Made by a program: the position numbers and the translations under genes. Positions 36,659-45,861 of a stretch of 64,000 nucleotides of DNA are shown here, in pieces (position 1 is the stretch's first letter; the number at the start of each line of letters is the position of its first letter). The notes under the pieces are model-generated. The model made no database searches. It was not told the origin of the DNA and was given only the letters and a program-made list of their open reading frames with translations. Source of the stretch: Mucilaginibacter sp. cycad4 (lineage in GTDB: Bacteria > Bacteroidota > Bacteroidia > Sphingobacteriales > Sphingobacteriaceae); contig NZ_CP139559.1 in the NCBI RefSeq assembly GCF_034263275.1, positions 1,736,001 to 1,800,000 on the forward strand. Direction: 5' to 3'.

Positions 36659-39028
36659 ATGAAGTTGTGTCTTTATTATAGAGGAGGTATATTAAGTTTT
36701 CTCTTGTTTTTCGGCATTATTTATCACGTAGCGGCACAGGTTATTTCTGGCAGGGTAGTCGAAACCGGGGGCAAAGGAATTGAAAATGCAAACATATCAG
36801 TTTTAAATGCTAATGACTCGAGTGCAGTAAAATATGGAGTAAGTGACAAACAAGGTTATTTCGAACTCACCAATTTAACCAATGGGATATTTGTTATTAA
36901 GGTTAGTTGCATAGGCTACAACACCCGGCTGTTAAATAATATTAAGCTTACCGGTTCTTCTATTAAATTAACAGATATCGTTCTTGGGGCAGAATTAAAA
37001 GAATTAAAAGAAGTCAAAATCACTCAAAAAGCACCCATCCTGCAAAGAAAAGTTGATCGACTAATTTTTAACCTAAATAGCACCATAATGGCGAATGGGG
37101 CCTCACTATTTGAGGTTTTGCGCGTTGCGCCTCTTTTAACAGTTTCAGATAACAGTGTTTCGATGGTAGGCAAAGGAAGTATGGGGGTTATGATAAATGA
37201 GAAATTGATAAATCTGAGCGGAGTAGATCTGACCAATTACCTTAAAACGCTACGCTCAGAAAATGTGGAAAAAATTGAAATTATAACTACTCCTCCGGCA
37301 AAGTATGAAGCGCAGGGAAATGCTGGCCTGATTAACATTGTTTTAAAGAAAAACGAATCATTGGGATGGCGGGGTTCAATAAGTTCGTCGTTGATGCAGC
37401 AAACCTACAGCTCATATAATAACAGTTTGGCCTTATTTTTTCGGTCAAAAAAAATTAACAGCACTTTCACCTTTAGCCAATCAAATTATCATAATATTAT
37501 TGTCGAGTCGAATGATATAACCGGGCAGCCTAACCCCATACTTAGCAAAGGGCGACGCGTAACAACTACCCCAAATTTACAGGCCGGTTTAAGTATAGAT
37601 TATGAGTTAAACAAACACAATAATGTCGGGGTTATTTACAACATTTCACACAGTAAAGCGCACACCATTTTAAATAACAGTAGCAGCTTTAATACCGGCA
37701 GTACAGTCGACTCTGTTTTGAACACTAATGCCGAAATTTTAAGGCCTGTATTCACTCAAACTTTAAACGTATACCACGATTTAAACATTGATTCGACCGG
37801 GAAGAAATTAAATAGCTCGGTAAACTTTTTTACAAACAGGCCCGAAGTAAGAAATAATTTTGTTTCTGAATCTGAAACTACCGATGCAACTGTACGGAAT
37901 AACAGCCTTTCAGAATATAAGATCTGGTCTGTCCAATCAGATTTAACATTGCCTTATAAAGGGGCAACCGTAGAGACCGGCGCAAAATACACCATTTTTG
38001 ATAATAGTGCCGATGTGGAATACTTTAATTATGCCAACAAAAATTTTGTCTTAGATAACACACGTAGTAACAAATTCAACTATACAGAAAATAACCTTGC
38101 CGGATATTTCAGCATGGAATCGGAATTATCCAAAAAATGGACCACCAAGGCTGGATTACGGTATGAGTATACGATGATGGATGGCTATTCGCCTACTTTA
38201 AACCAACGTAATAAACGAAATTATGGGGCTTTATTTCCTACAGCCTATATCACTTACAAAGCCAATAAGGATAATGTTTTTTCGTTAAATTATGCGAGGA
38301 GGATTAACCGCCCCGGTCTTAATTTCTTAAACCCGTTCGCGTTTTATTCCAATCTTTATAGTTATTCCGTAGGGAATCCACTTTTGCTCCCTTCCTTCAG
38401 TAATAATTTAGAACTCAGCTACCTATACAAAGGCATGCTTTCCTTTACTGTATTTGCACAACATACCAGCGATCTGTTTTCATCAATTACAACCGTTAAC
38501 GGTCCATCGGTTATTTCAACAATACAAAACTATTTATCTCAGGATAACTTAGGGACCTACGTTTCATTTAATCGCGCCTTTTTTAAATGGTGGGACAACA
38601 GCACGTCTGCCACTTTTTTCTTAGTATCCCCAAAATCCAAAATCCAGAACATCCCTACTGAGAATGGGGTTTCCGCCTCATTTAGTGTCAATAATAGTTT
38701 CAAGGCAACGTCTAAGCTTAGTTTTTACATTAATTACAGCCAGTCTCTGCCTTCTACTAATGGAAACGTTTACACTTACGCTCAGCGTAATTTGACAACC
38801 GGGGCCAGGCTAAAGTTAATTAACAACAATTTCATAATAAGCTCAAGCTATTTTCTTGGTACGGTAAACAAATATGATATCCGTTTTAATGATTTTGTCC
38901 AGACCATAAAAACGGATTACGATTATAGAACCTTCAACCTTGGGCTTACCTATTTATTCGGGAGATCTAAAGTTTCTGGAAATAACAAGAACATATCTTT
39001 TGATGAAAAGAGAAGAGCTCAAAGATAA
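36659..39028 (+). CDS. TonB-dependent outer-membrane barrel of the lanthipeptide locus
   Basis: 789 residues. Signal peptide to about 27, carboxypeptidase-regulatory-like domain (ISGRVVETGGKGIENANISVLNA onward, about 28-105), plug (VDRLIFNLNSTIMANGASLFEVLRVAPLLTV ... VEKIEIITTPPAKYEAQGNAGLINIVLKKN) and a barrel to the end. Same family as the receptor at 4822-7170. It stands between precursor and LanB on the same strand, 16 bases before LanB, so it belongs to the locus. It might re-import or sense the mature peptide, provide immunity, or take up something bound by it; none is proven. Confidence 0.9.
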   Translation: MKLCLYYRGGILSFLLFFGIIYHVAAQVISGRVVETGGKGIENANISVLNANDSSAVKYGVSDKQGYFELTNLTNGIFVIKVSCIGYNTRLLNNIKLTGSSIKLTDIVLGAELKELKEVKITQKAPILQRKVDRLIFNLNSTIMANGASLFEVLRVAPLLTVSDNSVSMVGKGSMGVMINEKLINLSGVDLTNYLKTLRSENVEKIEIITTPPAKYEAQGNAGLINIVLKKNESLGWRGSISSSLMQQTYSSYNNSLALFFRSKKINSTFTFSQSNYHNIIVESNDITGQPNPILSKGRRVTTTPNLQAGLSIDYELNKHNNVGVIYNISHSKAHTILNNSSSFNTGSTVDSVLNTNAEILRPVFTQTLNVYHDLNIDSTGKKLNSSVNFFTNRPEVRNNFVSESETTDATVRNNSLSEYKIWSVQSDLTLPYKGATVETGAKYTIFDNSADVEYFNYANKNFVLDNTRSNKFNYTENNLAGYFSMESELSKKWTTKAGLRYEYTMMDGYSPTLNQRNKRNYGALFPTAYITYKANKDNVFSLNYARRINRPGLNFLNPFAFYSNLYSYSVGNPLLLPSFSNNLELSYLYKGMLSFTVFAQHTSDLFSSITTVNGPSVISTIQNYLSQDNLGTYVSFNRAFFKWWDNSTSATFFLVSPKSKIQNIPTENGVSASFSVNNSFKATSKLSFYINYSQSLPSTNGNVYTYAQRNLTTGARLKLINNNFIISSSYFLGTVNKYDIRFNDFVQTIKTDYDYRTFNLGLTYLFGRSKVSGNNKNISFDEKRRAQR

Positions 39029-39043
39029 CATGATATTAAAAAT

Positions 39044-42000
39044 ATGGCAGGTGATAGTTTGTACACTTATGATTTCTATACGCTAAGAATCCCAACCTTC
39101 TCTGTCAATAAGTTGACAAAGATGAACGCTGTCTTAGAGAAACTTAATCGGGAAGATGACTTAAATGGCAATGCTATTAGAGAGTTGCAAAATATCCTTT
39201 CAGATGAGACATTTTTAGAAGGACTTTTTCTGGCCTCACCAGTACTTTTTAAGGAATTGAAAAAGTGGTTGAGCGGAAGCAAATATAACAGGGAGGAGCT
39301 TATTAAACTATTATTGGCTTCACATAAATATTATATCAGAATGTGTTCGAGGTGTACTCCTTTTGGAACATTCGCGGGCACAACAACCGGATTGATCACC
39401 AATGAACCCTCAGAAATACAGTTTCAAAATAATAAGTTCAGAAAAACAGCCGAATTTGATATGGGATTTCTAAGTGAAATCATCAAAGAAATTATTGAAA
39501 AGTCAGATGCTCAATTGAATATTAAGTTCAGGGCAAATGATACACTTTACAAAGTAGGCGATCAATTATTATTTACCGAATCCGTATCCATAAACGGCCG
39601 CTCGGAGAATATTTTAAGTTCAGTATCGGAATCTTCATACATCAATAAAGTTTTAGCTAGCGGTAAGGAGTTAACGGGATTCGATGAGCTTGTAGAAGCT
39701 GTACGATCCGAAAATGCTTCGATCAGTGTTACGCGTATTGAGCAGTTTATCCGTGACTTAATTTCTTCGCAGATATTAATAAGTGAATTTAATCCGCAGG
39801 TTACCGGAGATAACAATGTAAAAAGGCTGGTTGAAACTATAGGGGCTTCGGGGCAAAATCCTAAAACCTCAGCTTTACTGAAAGATGTTTACCATAAATT
39901 AAAGAGTGAAAACCTTAACCTCAACTCCCTAACAGAGTTAGACTATGAACTGAGAGCGTGTTTTACGCATCGGCAAGATGGCGACACGTTGCAGGAGACA
40001 CTGTTTTTTAATACAGATAAAAATAGCATCAATGCAAATGTAGTCCGGGAGATTTCAAAGCATTCCGAGATATTATGGGAACTGCAAACCCCCGAAAGTT
40101 CTGCCGACCTAAAAAGCTTTAAACAACGATTTGACAAGAAATTTGAAGGGAAGGAGGTTCCTTTATTTATTGCGTTGGACACTGAGGCGGGCGTAGGTTA
40201 TGGTTCAGCAATAAACGGCACAACCGAGCATATGCCTCTCCTAAAGAATATAGTAATACGGGCTGTCGACAGTGATGAATCGAAAAACCTAAGCGGCATT
40301 ACCGCCATCGTTCAAAAGGTTGTTAAAACATTCTATAAAACCGGCAGCCCAATTATCGAAATTGATGAGCGTGATATCTTGGATCTTAAAAAAAATGAGG
40401 AGCAAAAAAGCAAATCGGTCCATCAAAATAGCAGTAAATTTATATTTGGAAGTATTATTGCTTCGTCAACCGCCGAACTGGACGATGGGAATTATAAATT
40501 CTTAGCTAAACAATTGTTCAACTATTCTGCAGGTCGGATGTTAGGGCGGTTTGCCTGCGGTGATCCCGTTTTGAACGATAAACTAAGTCAATTAACCCTT
40601 GATGAAGAAAACCTTAACAATAAATTTATTTTGGCCGAAGTTCTGCATAACCCGGGTGGGCATGCTACAAACGTAGTATCAAGACCAAGCCTGAGGAGAT
40701 ATGAAATTCCTATCAATTGTTCTCCTTCGGTAGATAAGGACCATGTGATCTTTTTAGAAGATTTGTTGGTTTCCATTCAAAAGGGGCGCGTAATTCTTCG
40801 TTCAAAGTCATTAAATAAAGAGGTTTTGCCTCAAATGACTAACGCGTTTAATGTTCAGAGGGGAGAGCCCCTGTTGAAATTTTTATCTGACATTCAAAGT
40901 CAACAAATCAAAAATTATTTTGTCTGGAATTGGGAGGAATACTATAAAGAAGAATACCTGCCCCGTGTTGAATTTAAAAAGATAATACTCACCAGGGCAA
41001 GATGGCGTATAAAGAAAAATGAAAAGCAGCTCTTTTCAACAATACAATCTTTTAAAGCAAATCTTAAAGTTATCCGCAATCGTTTAAATATCCCACGGTA
41101 TGTAACGTTGGTTCAGAGTTTTGACAATGAATTATGTCTTGACCTGAATAATGATTTTTGCCTGCGGCAACTTCAACGACATTTAAAGAACGAGGATGCT
41201 ATTTTACTTGAGTTTTTGCAAACAGAAGATAACTGTTTCATAAAAGATCAAGACGGGGCATATTGCAATGAAATTATCATCCCGTATGGGGCAAAACAGC
41301 CTGCTTACCCGGATTCATATTCTCATGAGAGCGAGAATCATAAAAATATTAAAAGCATATTTTTACCTGGCAGCGAATGGTTTTTTTTGAAAATATACGG
41401 CGGGAACAAATGTCTGGATTATTTCCTGAAAACCGAGCTTATACCATTTTGCGATGATTTACTTAAAAGCGGTTACATCGATAAATGGTTCTTTATCAGG
41501 TATGACGACCCAGATCGGCACATTCGTCTCCGGTTTCACACATCCGGTGGCACAGATCCTTTTTCCTCAATTTTACTGAAATTCAATAAAATAATTGACA
41601 CTGAAGTTGCCGATAATAAAATCAGCAAAGTATTAATAGATAGCTATGTAAGGGAGGTGGAAAGATACACTGCAACCTTTATGGAAGATAGCGAAGACCT
41701 ATTTTTTGCAGATAGCGAGGCGGTCGGAAACTTTTTAAGCAAACTGGATGGCGATGAGGGTGAAGAGAATCGATGGATAGGCGCCCTGTACAGCGTGGAC
41801 CTGTTGCTTTCAGATTTTGATTGTAGCGTTGCAGAAAAGCAGGAAATCATACAGGGTCTGAGTAATACCTTTTTCCAGGAATTTGCTGCCTCCGAAACTA
41901 ATGCAAAAGCGCTGAACTATTCATTAAATAACAAGTACCGCGAGAAATCTTCCCTAATCAAAAACCTGTTAACAGCTGATATGAACCCGGAGTTAATGGA

Positions 42001-42232
42001 ACTTTTTGCAGATTTTGGAAAAAGGAGTAAAGATAACGAGCTGATAATAAACCGGATGAGGATGAACCCCGATTTCACCCACAAAGTGAAAGCTCATCTT
42101 CTTAAAAGTTATATCCATATGAATTTAAACAGGATTTTTCTTTCCAGGGCGAGGAATCATGAATTGGTTGTATATCATTTTTTAAAAAAATACTATACAA
42201 TGGAAATTAAACTTCAAAATCAGTTGGTCTAA
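39044..42232 (+). CDS. Full-length lanthipeptide dehydratase (LanB)
   Basis: 1062 residues, the usual size of a complete class I LanB. The N-terminal glutamylation domain (about 40-690) includes KYYIRMCSRCTPFGTFAGTTTG, typical of Lant_dehydr_N, and an RYEIPINC stretch. The C-terminal elimination domain (SpaB_C, about 775-1050) begins GSEWFFLKIYGG and has WFFIRYDDPDRHIRLRFH. LanB uses glutamyl-tRNA to glutamylate Ser/Thr of the precursor and eliminates glutamate to give dehydro residues. Unlike pinensin-type loci, the two domains are not split. The start is 16 bases after the receptor gene. Confidence 0.95.
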   Translation: MAGDSLYTYDFYTLRIPTFSVNKLTKMNAVLEKLNREDDLNGNAIRELQNILSDETFLEGLFLASPVLFKELKKWLSGSKYNREELIKLLLASHKYYIRMCSRCTPFGTFAGTTTGLITNEPSEIQFQNNKFRKTAEFDMGFLSEIIKEIIEKSDAQLNIKFRANDTLYKVGDQLLFTESVSINGRSENILSSVSESSYINKVLASGKELTGFDELVEAVRSENASISVTRIEQFIRDLISSQILISEFNPQVTGDNNVKRLVETIGASGQNPKTSALLKDVYHKLKSENLNLNSLTELDYELRACFTHRQDGDTLQETLFFNTDKNSINANVVREISKHSEILWELQTPESSADLKSFKQRFDKKFEGKEVPLFIALDTEAGVGYGSAINGTTEHMPLLKNIVIRAVDSDESKNLSGITAIVQKVVKTFYKTGSPIIEIDERDILDLKKNEEQKSKSVHQNSSKFIFGSIIASSTAELDDGNYKFLAKQLFNYSAGRMLGRFACGDPVLNDKLSQLTLDEENLNNKFILAEVLHNPGGHATNVVSRPSLRRYEIPINCSPSVDKDHVIFLEDLLVSIQKGRVILRSKSLNKEVLPQMTNAFNVQRGEPLLKFLSDIQSQQIKNYFVWNWEEYYKEEYLPRVEFKKIILTRARWRIKKNEKQLFSTIQSFKANLKVIRNRLNIPRYVTLVQSFDNELCLDLNNDFCLRQLQRHLKNEDAILLEFLQTEDNCFIKDQDGAYCNEIIIPYGAKQPAYPDSYSHESENHKNIKSIFLPGSEWFFLKIYGGNKCLDYFLKTELIPFCDDLLKSGYIDKWFFIRYDDPDRHIRLRFHTSGGTDPFSSILLKFNKIIDTEVADNKISKVLIDSYVREVERYTATFMEDSEDLFFADSEAVGNFLSKLDGDEGEENRWIGALYSVDLLLSDFDCSVAEKQEIIQGLSNTFFQEFAASETNAKALNYSLNNKYREKSSLIKNLLTADMNPELMELFADFGKRSKDNELIINRMRMNPDFTHKVKAHLLKSYIHMNLNRIFLSRARNHELVVYHFLKKYYTMEIKLQNQLV

Positions 42233-42252
42233 TCTAAACAGATAACTATCAC

Positions 42253-43452
42253 ATGAATAAAAAAGATAATAACGAACGTCAGCGCATAGAAGCTGAAATT
42301 GTTAAGATACGGGAAGCAATTGATTTAAAATGCGATCTCATTGACGATCCTTCATTTGAAACAGGAATTTTAGGTTTGGCATTGTTCTACATCTTTTATT
42401 CTGTGTTTGCTGATGATAAAAAATACCTGGATAAAGCCGAAGAATTAATTTTTAAGGCTTTCGGGAACTTGACGGCCGAAAAATTTCAAAGAACCTACAA
42501 AACGGATACGATAGATAACCAATTGGCCCACTTTGGAAGATTTATAAAGTTCAGCAAGCAAAATAACTTAATTGCCTTTGATGTTGACGAATATCTGTTA
42601 GGCTTGGATTCGATCTTGTTTGATTTAATGAAAAGCAAAGTTGAGGCGGGCAATTTTGATTACCAAAGCGGGGCGCTGGCGGCGGGCTTTTATTTGATAG
42701 GCCGAGTGGACGAAGCTGATGGTATCAGGGAAAAATTATCTTATTTATTGTTTCAAATTAAAGAAAAATCGATATCAGATTCAGATGCTGGCATTTATTG
42801 GACACTTCCCGCATTGCACGACCGGGTATATCTTGGCATATCTCACGGAAGTGCGTTGATAATGTCTTTTGTTTGCAATGTAATGGAACTTCAGATCGAA
42901 GTTGATACTTGTGTCGAAATTCTGCGCAAAGCATCCAATTTCTTAATAAAGCAAGAAGCTGATTTTGGCAAAGGACTGTTTCCTCACTATTTAGAAGACC
43001 ATGAGCCCGGGCCAAAGCAGTTTTCTTTATGCTATGGAGATCTCGGAATTGGATATGCGTTATTGAGAACGGGGATACTACTTGGAGATAAAAATATTGA
43101 AGAAATAGCAGACCGTATTTTACTTGACTGCTTGGTTAGAAAGAAGGAGGATAACTTAACTTTCGACGCCAGTATTACCTATGGTGCAGCCGGCCTTGCA
43201 ACAACTTTTGAAAAGATTTTTAAATACAAAAACGATGAGCAATACCTCAAGGCGTCTCATTACTGGTATGAGAAAATTGTCGAGTATGCAACATATGCTA
43301 ATAATTACGCTGGTTATAAATCCAGGGTTTCTAACGAGGATGAGTTTGGTAATCTTGGTTTTAGCTGGGGCATTGCAGGCATAGGTGCCGCGCTAATGCG
43401 TTCTTTAAACCAGGAACTCCCGGATATTTCTTCCTTAACATTAATTGCTTAA
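42253..43452 (+). CDS. LanC-like lanthionine cyclase with incomplete zinc site
   Basis: 399 residues, alpha-toroid LanC fold. Two of the three conserved motifs are present: ISHGSA with His198, and SLCYGDLG with Cys260. The third motif, normally CHG and supplying two zinc ligands, reads ITYGAAG (Thr309, Tyr310), so only one of the usual Cys/Cys/His ligands remains. The last repeat GFSWGIAGIGAALM is normal. Canonical LanC activates core cysteines on zinc to close thioether rings. This one may bind zinc differently, work without it, or act as a chaperone for LanB. The gene is 20 bases after LanB and 13 before the next. Confidence 0.88.
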   Translation: MNKKDNNERQRIEAEIVKIREAIDLKCDLIDDPSFETGILGLALFYIFYSVFADDKKYLDKAEELIFKAFGNLTAEKFQRTYKTDTIDNQLAHFGRFIKFSKQNNLIAFDVDEYLLGLDSILFDLMKSKVEAGNFDYQSGALAAGFYLIGRVDEADGIREKLSYLLFQIKEKSISDSDAGIYWTLPALHDRVYLGISHGSALIMSFVCNVMELQIEVDTCVEILRKASNFLIKQEADFGKGLFPHYLEDHEPGPKQFSLCYGDLGIGYALLRTGILLGDKNIEEIADRILLDCLVRKKEDNLTFDASITYGAAGLATTFEKIFKYKNDEQYLKASHYWYEKIVEYATYANNYAGYKSRVSNEDEFGNLGFSWGIAGIGAALMRSLNQELPDISSLTLIA

Positions 43453-43465
43453 CCAGTATTAAAAT

Positions 43466-44524
43466 ATGGAAAGTGTTAAAAATTTTTTGAGCGATAGTGA
43501 ACTATACGAATTGTTATCGGCAGTAGAAAAGTTTCCGCCTTCTCTGAATGAGTCGACCATGTTGTACGACTATAATAAGCTCGCCCAGATTCTGCGGGAA
43601 AAGGAATTGAGCAATTTAGTCAAAGACAGTGAGATGCTTGAACTGGCACATACCTTATCCAGTAAGTTCAATCCGTTAACGCAGCAAATATTACAAAAGT
43701 CTATTAGCAATGATCAAATTCTCTTGCTATATCAGGAAATACAACAGGAAATTGGACAACAGCTTTCCGGCCTCCTCTACATTTTCGCAACACAATGGGG
43801 GTATTCTGTTATTGCCTTATTGTATTATAAGAATGGCGATTATCACAACGCCATTAATAAAAGCCTGGAATGCATCATATTGAATGAATATTTGATCCGT
43901 AGTGGAGTAAGTACTTTGCTGATGAGAGCTGCAGAACAGAATAAAAACGTTATCAGGGTGCTTTTCAGATCAAATGATTGGAAAAATGCCGGAAGTTATG
44001 CTCACGACTTTTTGATGTATCTATTCAACGGGAATTGCGAATTTCAAAACGGACAGATATTTTTTGAAAAGAAATTCTGGAAAAAAAATGAGTATGTACG
44101 CGAAGGGTACTGTTATGAATGCTTCCGCTCGATTGTCTCTTTGGCTATTCATTCAGAAAAGCAATTGGGCGTTAGTGCCCAGGATCTGTTCACACATATT
44201 TTTTCAAACCTTGATTTTGAAATCAATACACCGGATAGGCAAATAATTTATGAATGGTTACAATTAAAAAAGCTATGCTTTTCGGGTGAGTATGGAAAAT
44301 TCAAAAACGAATTTGTTGCCTTCATGTCCACTCCGATAAGTAAGATCTACGATATACTAAAAATCAGCATTATTCTGGATGTACAAAATCTTCTGAACAA
44401 TTCAGAGCTAACGCCAACAACAAAACAAATAGAGGAGAGCCTGACAGAATTTATGTTCAGAGAGTTGAATGCAGTGTTTTATTTAAACTCAGATTTAAGC
44501 GCGAGAAATTTAGTGAAACAATAA
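43466..44524 (+). CDS. Unknown helical protein in the lanthipeptide operon
   Basis: 352 residues, family not recognised. The sequence is strongly alpha-helical with few Gly or Pro and resembles TPR-like repeats, for example IALLYYKNGDYHNAINKSLECIILNEYL at about 116-143. No signal peptide, membrane segment or catalytic motif is evident. It lies 13 bases after LanC and 5 before the first GT25-like gene, so it is co-transcribed with the modification enzymes. A scaffold, leader-binding or immunity role is possible; none is shown. Confidence 0.75.
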   Translation: MESVKNFLSDSELYELLSAVEKFPPSLNESTMLYDYNKLAQILREKELSNLVKDSEMLELAHTLSSKFNPLTQQILQKSISNDQILLLYQEIQQEIGQQLSGLLYIFATQWGYSVIALLYYKNGDYHNAINKSLECIILNEYLIRSGVSTLLMRAAEQNKNVIRVLFRSNDWKNAGSYAHDFLMYLFNGNCEFQNGQIFFEKKFWKKNEYVREGYCYECFRSIVSLAIHSEKQLGVSAQDLFTHIFSNLDFEINTPDRQIIYEWLQLKKLCFSGEYGKFKNEFVAFMSTPISKIYDILKISIILDVQNLLNNSELTPTTKQIEESLTEFMFRELNAVFYLNSDLSARNLVKQ

Positions 44525-44529
44525 ATTTT

Positions 44530-45801
44530 ATGGAAACAATACCTGTTCATATTATCAACCTTAAAAAAAGGGTCGAAAGAAAAGCACATGTTTTAAATGA
44601 GTTTTCAAAACACCAGGAATTTGAAGCGATCATAATCGAAGCAATCGAGTGTTCGGAGGGTGCGGTGGGGTTATGGATGACGATTGTAAAAATCCTTCAG
44701 GAAGGCCGGCTTTTTAGGGATAGCTGTATTGTGATTTGTGAAGACGATCATGAGTTTACCGGCGAATATTCATTTGATTTATTGTTATCTGCTATTGATT
44801 ATGTAACCGAAAAGAAAGGGGATGTGTTATTTGCAGGTGTAAGTTGGTTTAACAACGCGGTTCCGGTAACTGAGCATATCTACTGGGTTGAAAAATCATC
44901 AGGAACACAATTCATGATAATTTTTAAAGAGTTTTTTAGTGCAATTATTAACGCTCCGTTTAGAGATTATGATTCCGCCGATACTAAAATCTCGGTTTTA
45001 ACCGACAAAAAATACTTTATCTCTCCCTTTCTTTCCATACAGAAAGAATTTGGATACTCCGATGTTACCCCGAGGAATTCCGTATTGGGAAGGGTTGATG
45101 CTCTTTTTGATAATAGTGTACGAAAAACCAGAGTTATTAAGTACCTGTACAAATTTTATGAAAACCCGCCCCTGCGCCAATTATCGGAGACCGGAACCCA
45201 AGCCGGGCGTTTGCAGGTATTCATTATTACCCAATCAGGCGAAGAAAAGTCAGGCTACGAAGATCATTTCAATCGAAACGAGTTTTTAGTAGATCATATA
45301 ATTTCTCCGTATGAAAGTGTTATTTACCCGGCTAATTTAAAAAAGGCAGTTGAAATGGCCTATGAAAGAAATCAAGATACAATTATAGTTTGCAGAAATG
45401 ATGTTCGTTTTACTCAGTTCTTTTCTACAGTGGATCTTTTCGGCAATATTTCTTTGGCCCATAAATTATCTGCTGAGGTATTAATCGGAGGGGCCCAGGA
45501 TTTTGAAATAGCCGTACCTGTAACTGAAAATTTATTTTGGATCAATTTTTTTTTCAACGCTCCCTTAGTTGTAATTTTTAAGAATGCCTTTGACAAAATT
45601 TTAAATTTTAGACCGGCAAATACGGCTATGGAAGAACTGGATATTGCTGCTGCTCTTTCAAATAAACTACTACTTTATCCCTACATAGTTGATTTTAACA
45701 GGATAAATGAAGATGAACCAAATTATACCAGGCTTTCGCTCATGACGCACAAAAAACCGTCGGAAAGATTGGATTTAATAAAGGTTCATGCACAGTTGTA
45801 G
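44530..45801 (+). CDS. Tandem GT25-like protein A (first domain intact, second degenerate)
   Basis: 423 residues made of two related domains. Domain 1 (about 4-190) resembles glycosyltransferase family 25 of LPS synthesis: VHIINLKKRVERK at the start and CEDDHEF at 70-76, whose acidic residues would bind metal and nucleotide sugar. Domain 2 (about 228-410) keeps the pattern (FIITQS, VCRNDVRF at 287-294, AVPVTENLFWI, LLYPYIV) but the acidic motif is broken. Both share VPVTE-x2-FW/YW. It is likely cytoplasmic and could transfer sugar to precursor Ser/Thr. The family call is by motif only; an unrelated role cannot be excluded. A partner with the reverse order is at 48590-49936. Confidence 0.7.
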   Translation: METIPVHIINLKKRVERKAHVLNEFSKHQEFEAIIIEAIECSEGAVGLWMTIVKILQEGRLFRDSCIVICEDDHEFTGEYSFDLLLSAIDYVTEKKGDVLFAGVSWFNNAVPVTEHIYWVEKSSGTQFMIIFKEFFSAIINAPFRDYDSADTKISVLTDKKYFISPFLSIQKEFGYSDVTPRNSVLGRVDALFDNSVRKTRVIKYLYKFYENPPLRQLSETGTQAGRLQVFIITQSGEEKSGYEDHFNRNEFLVDHIISPYESVIYPANLKKAVEMAYERNQDTIIVCRNDVRFTQFFSTVDLFGNISLAHKLSAEVLIGGAQDFEIAVPVTENLFWINFFFNAPLVVIFKNAFDKILNFRPANTAMEELDIAAALSNKLLLYPYIVDFNRINEDEPNYTRLSLMTHKKPSERLDLIKVHAQL

Positions 45802-45861
45802 TGACATGTTTGTAAACTTTCTATTGTCATAATTTAATATAAACTATCTACCTCCAATATT

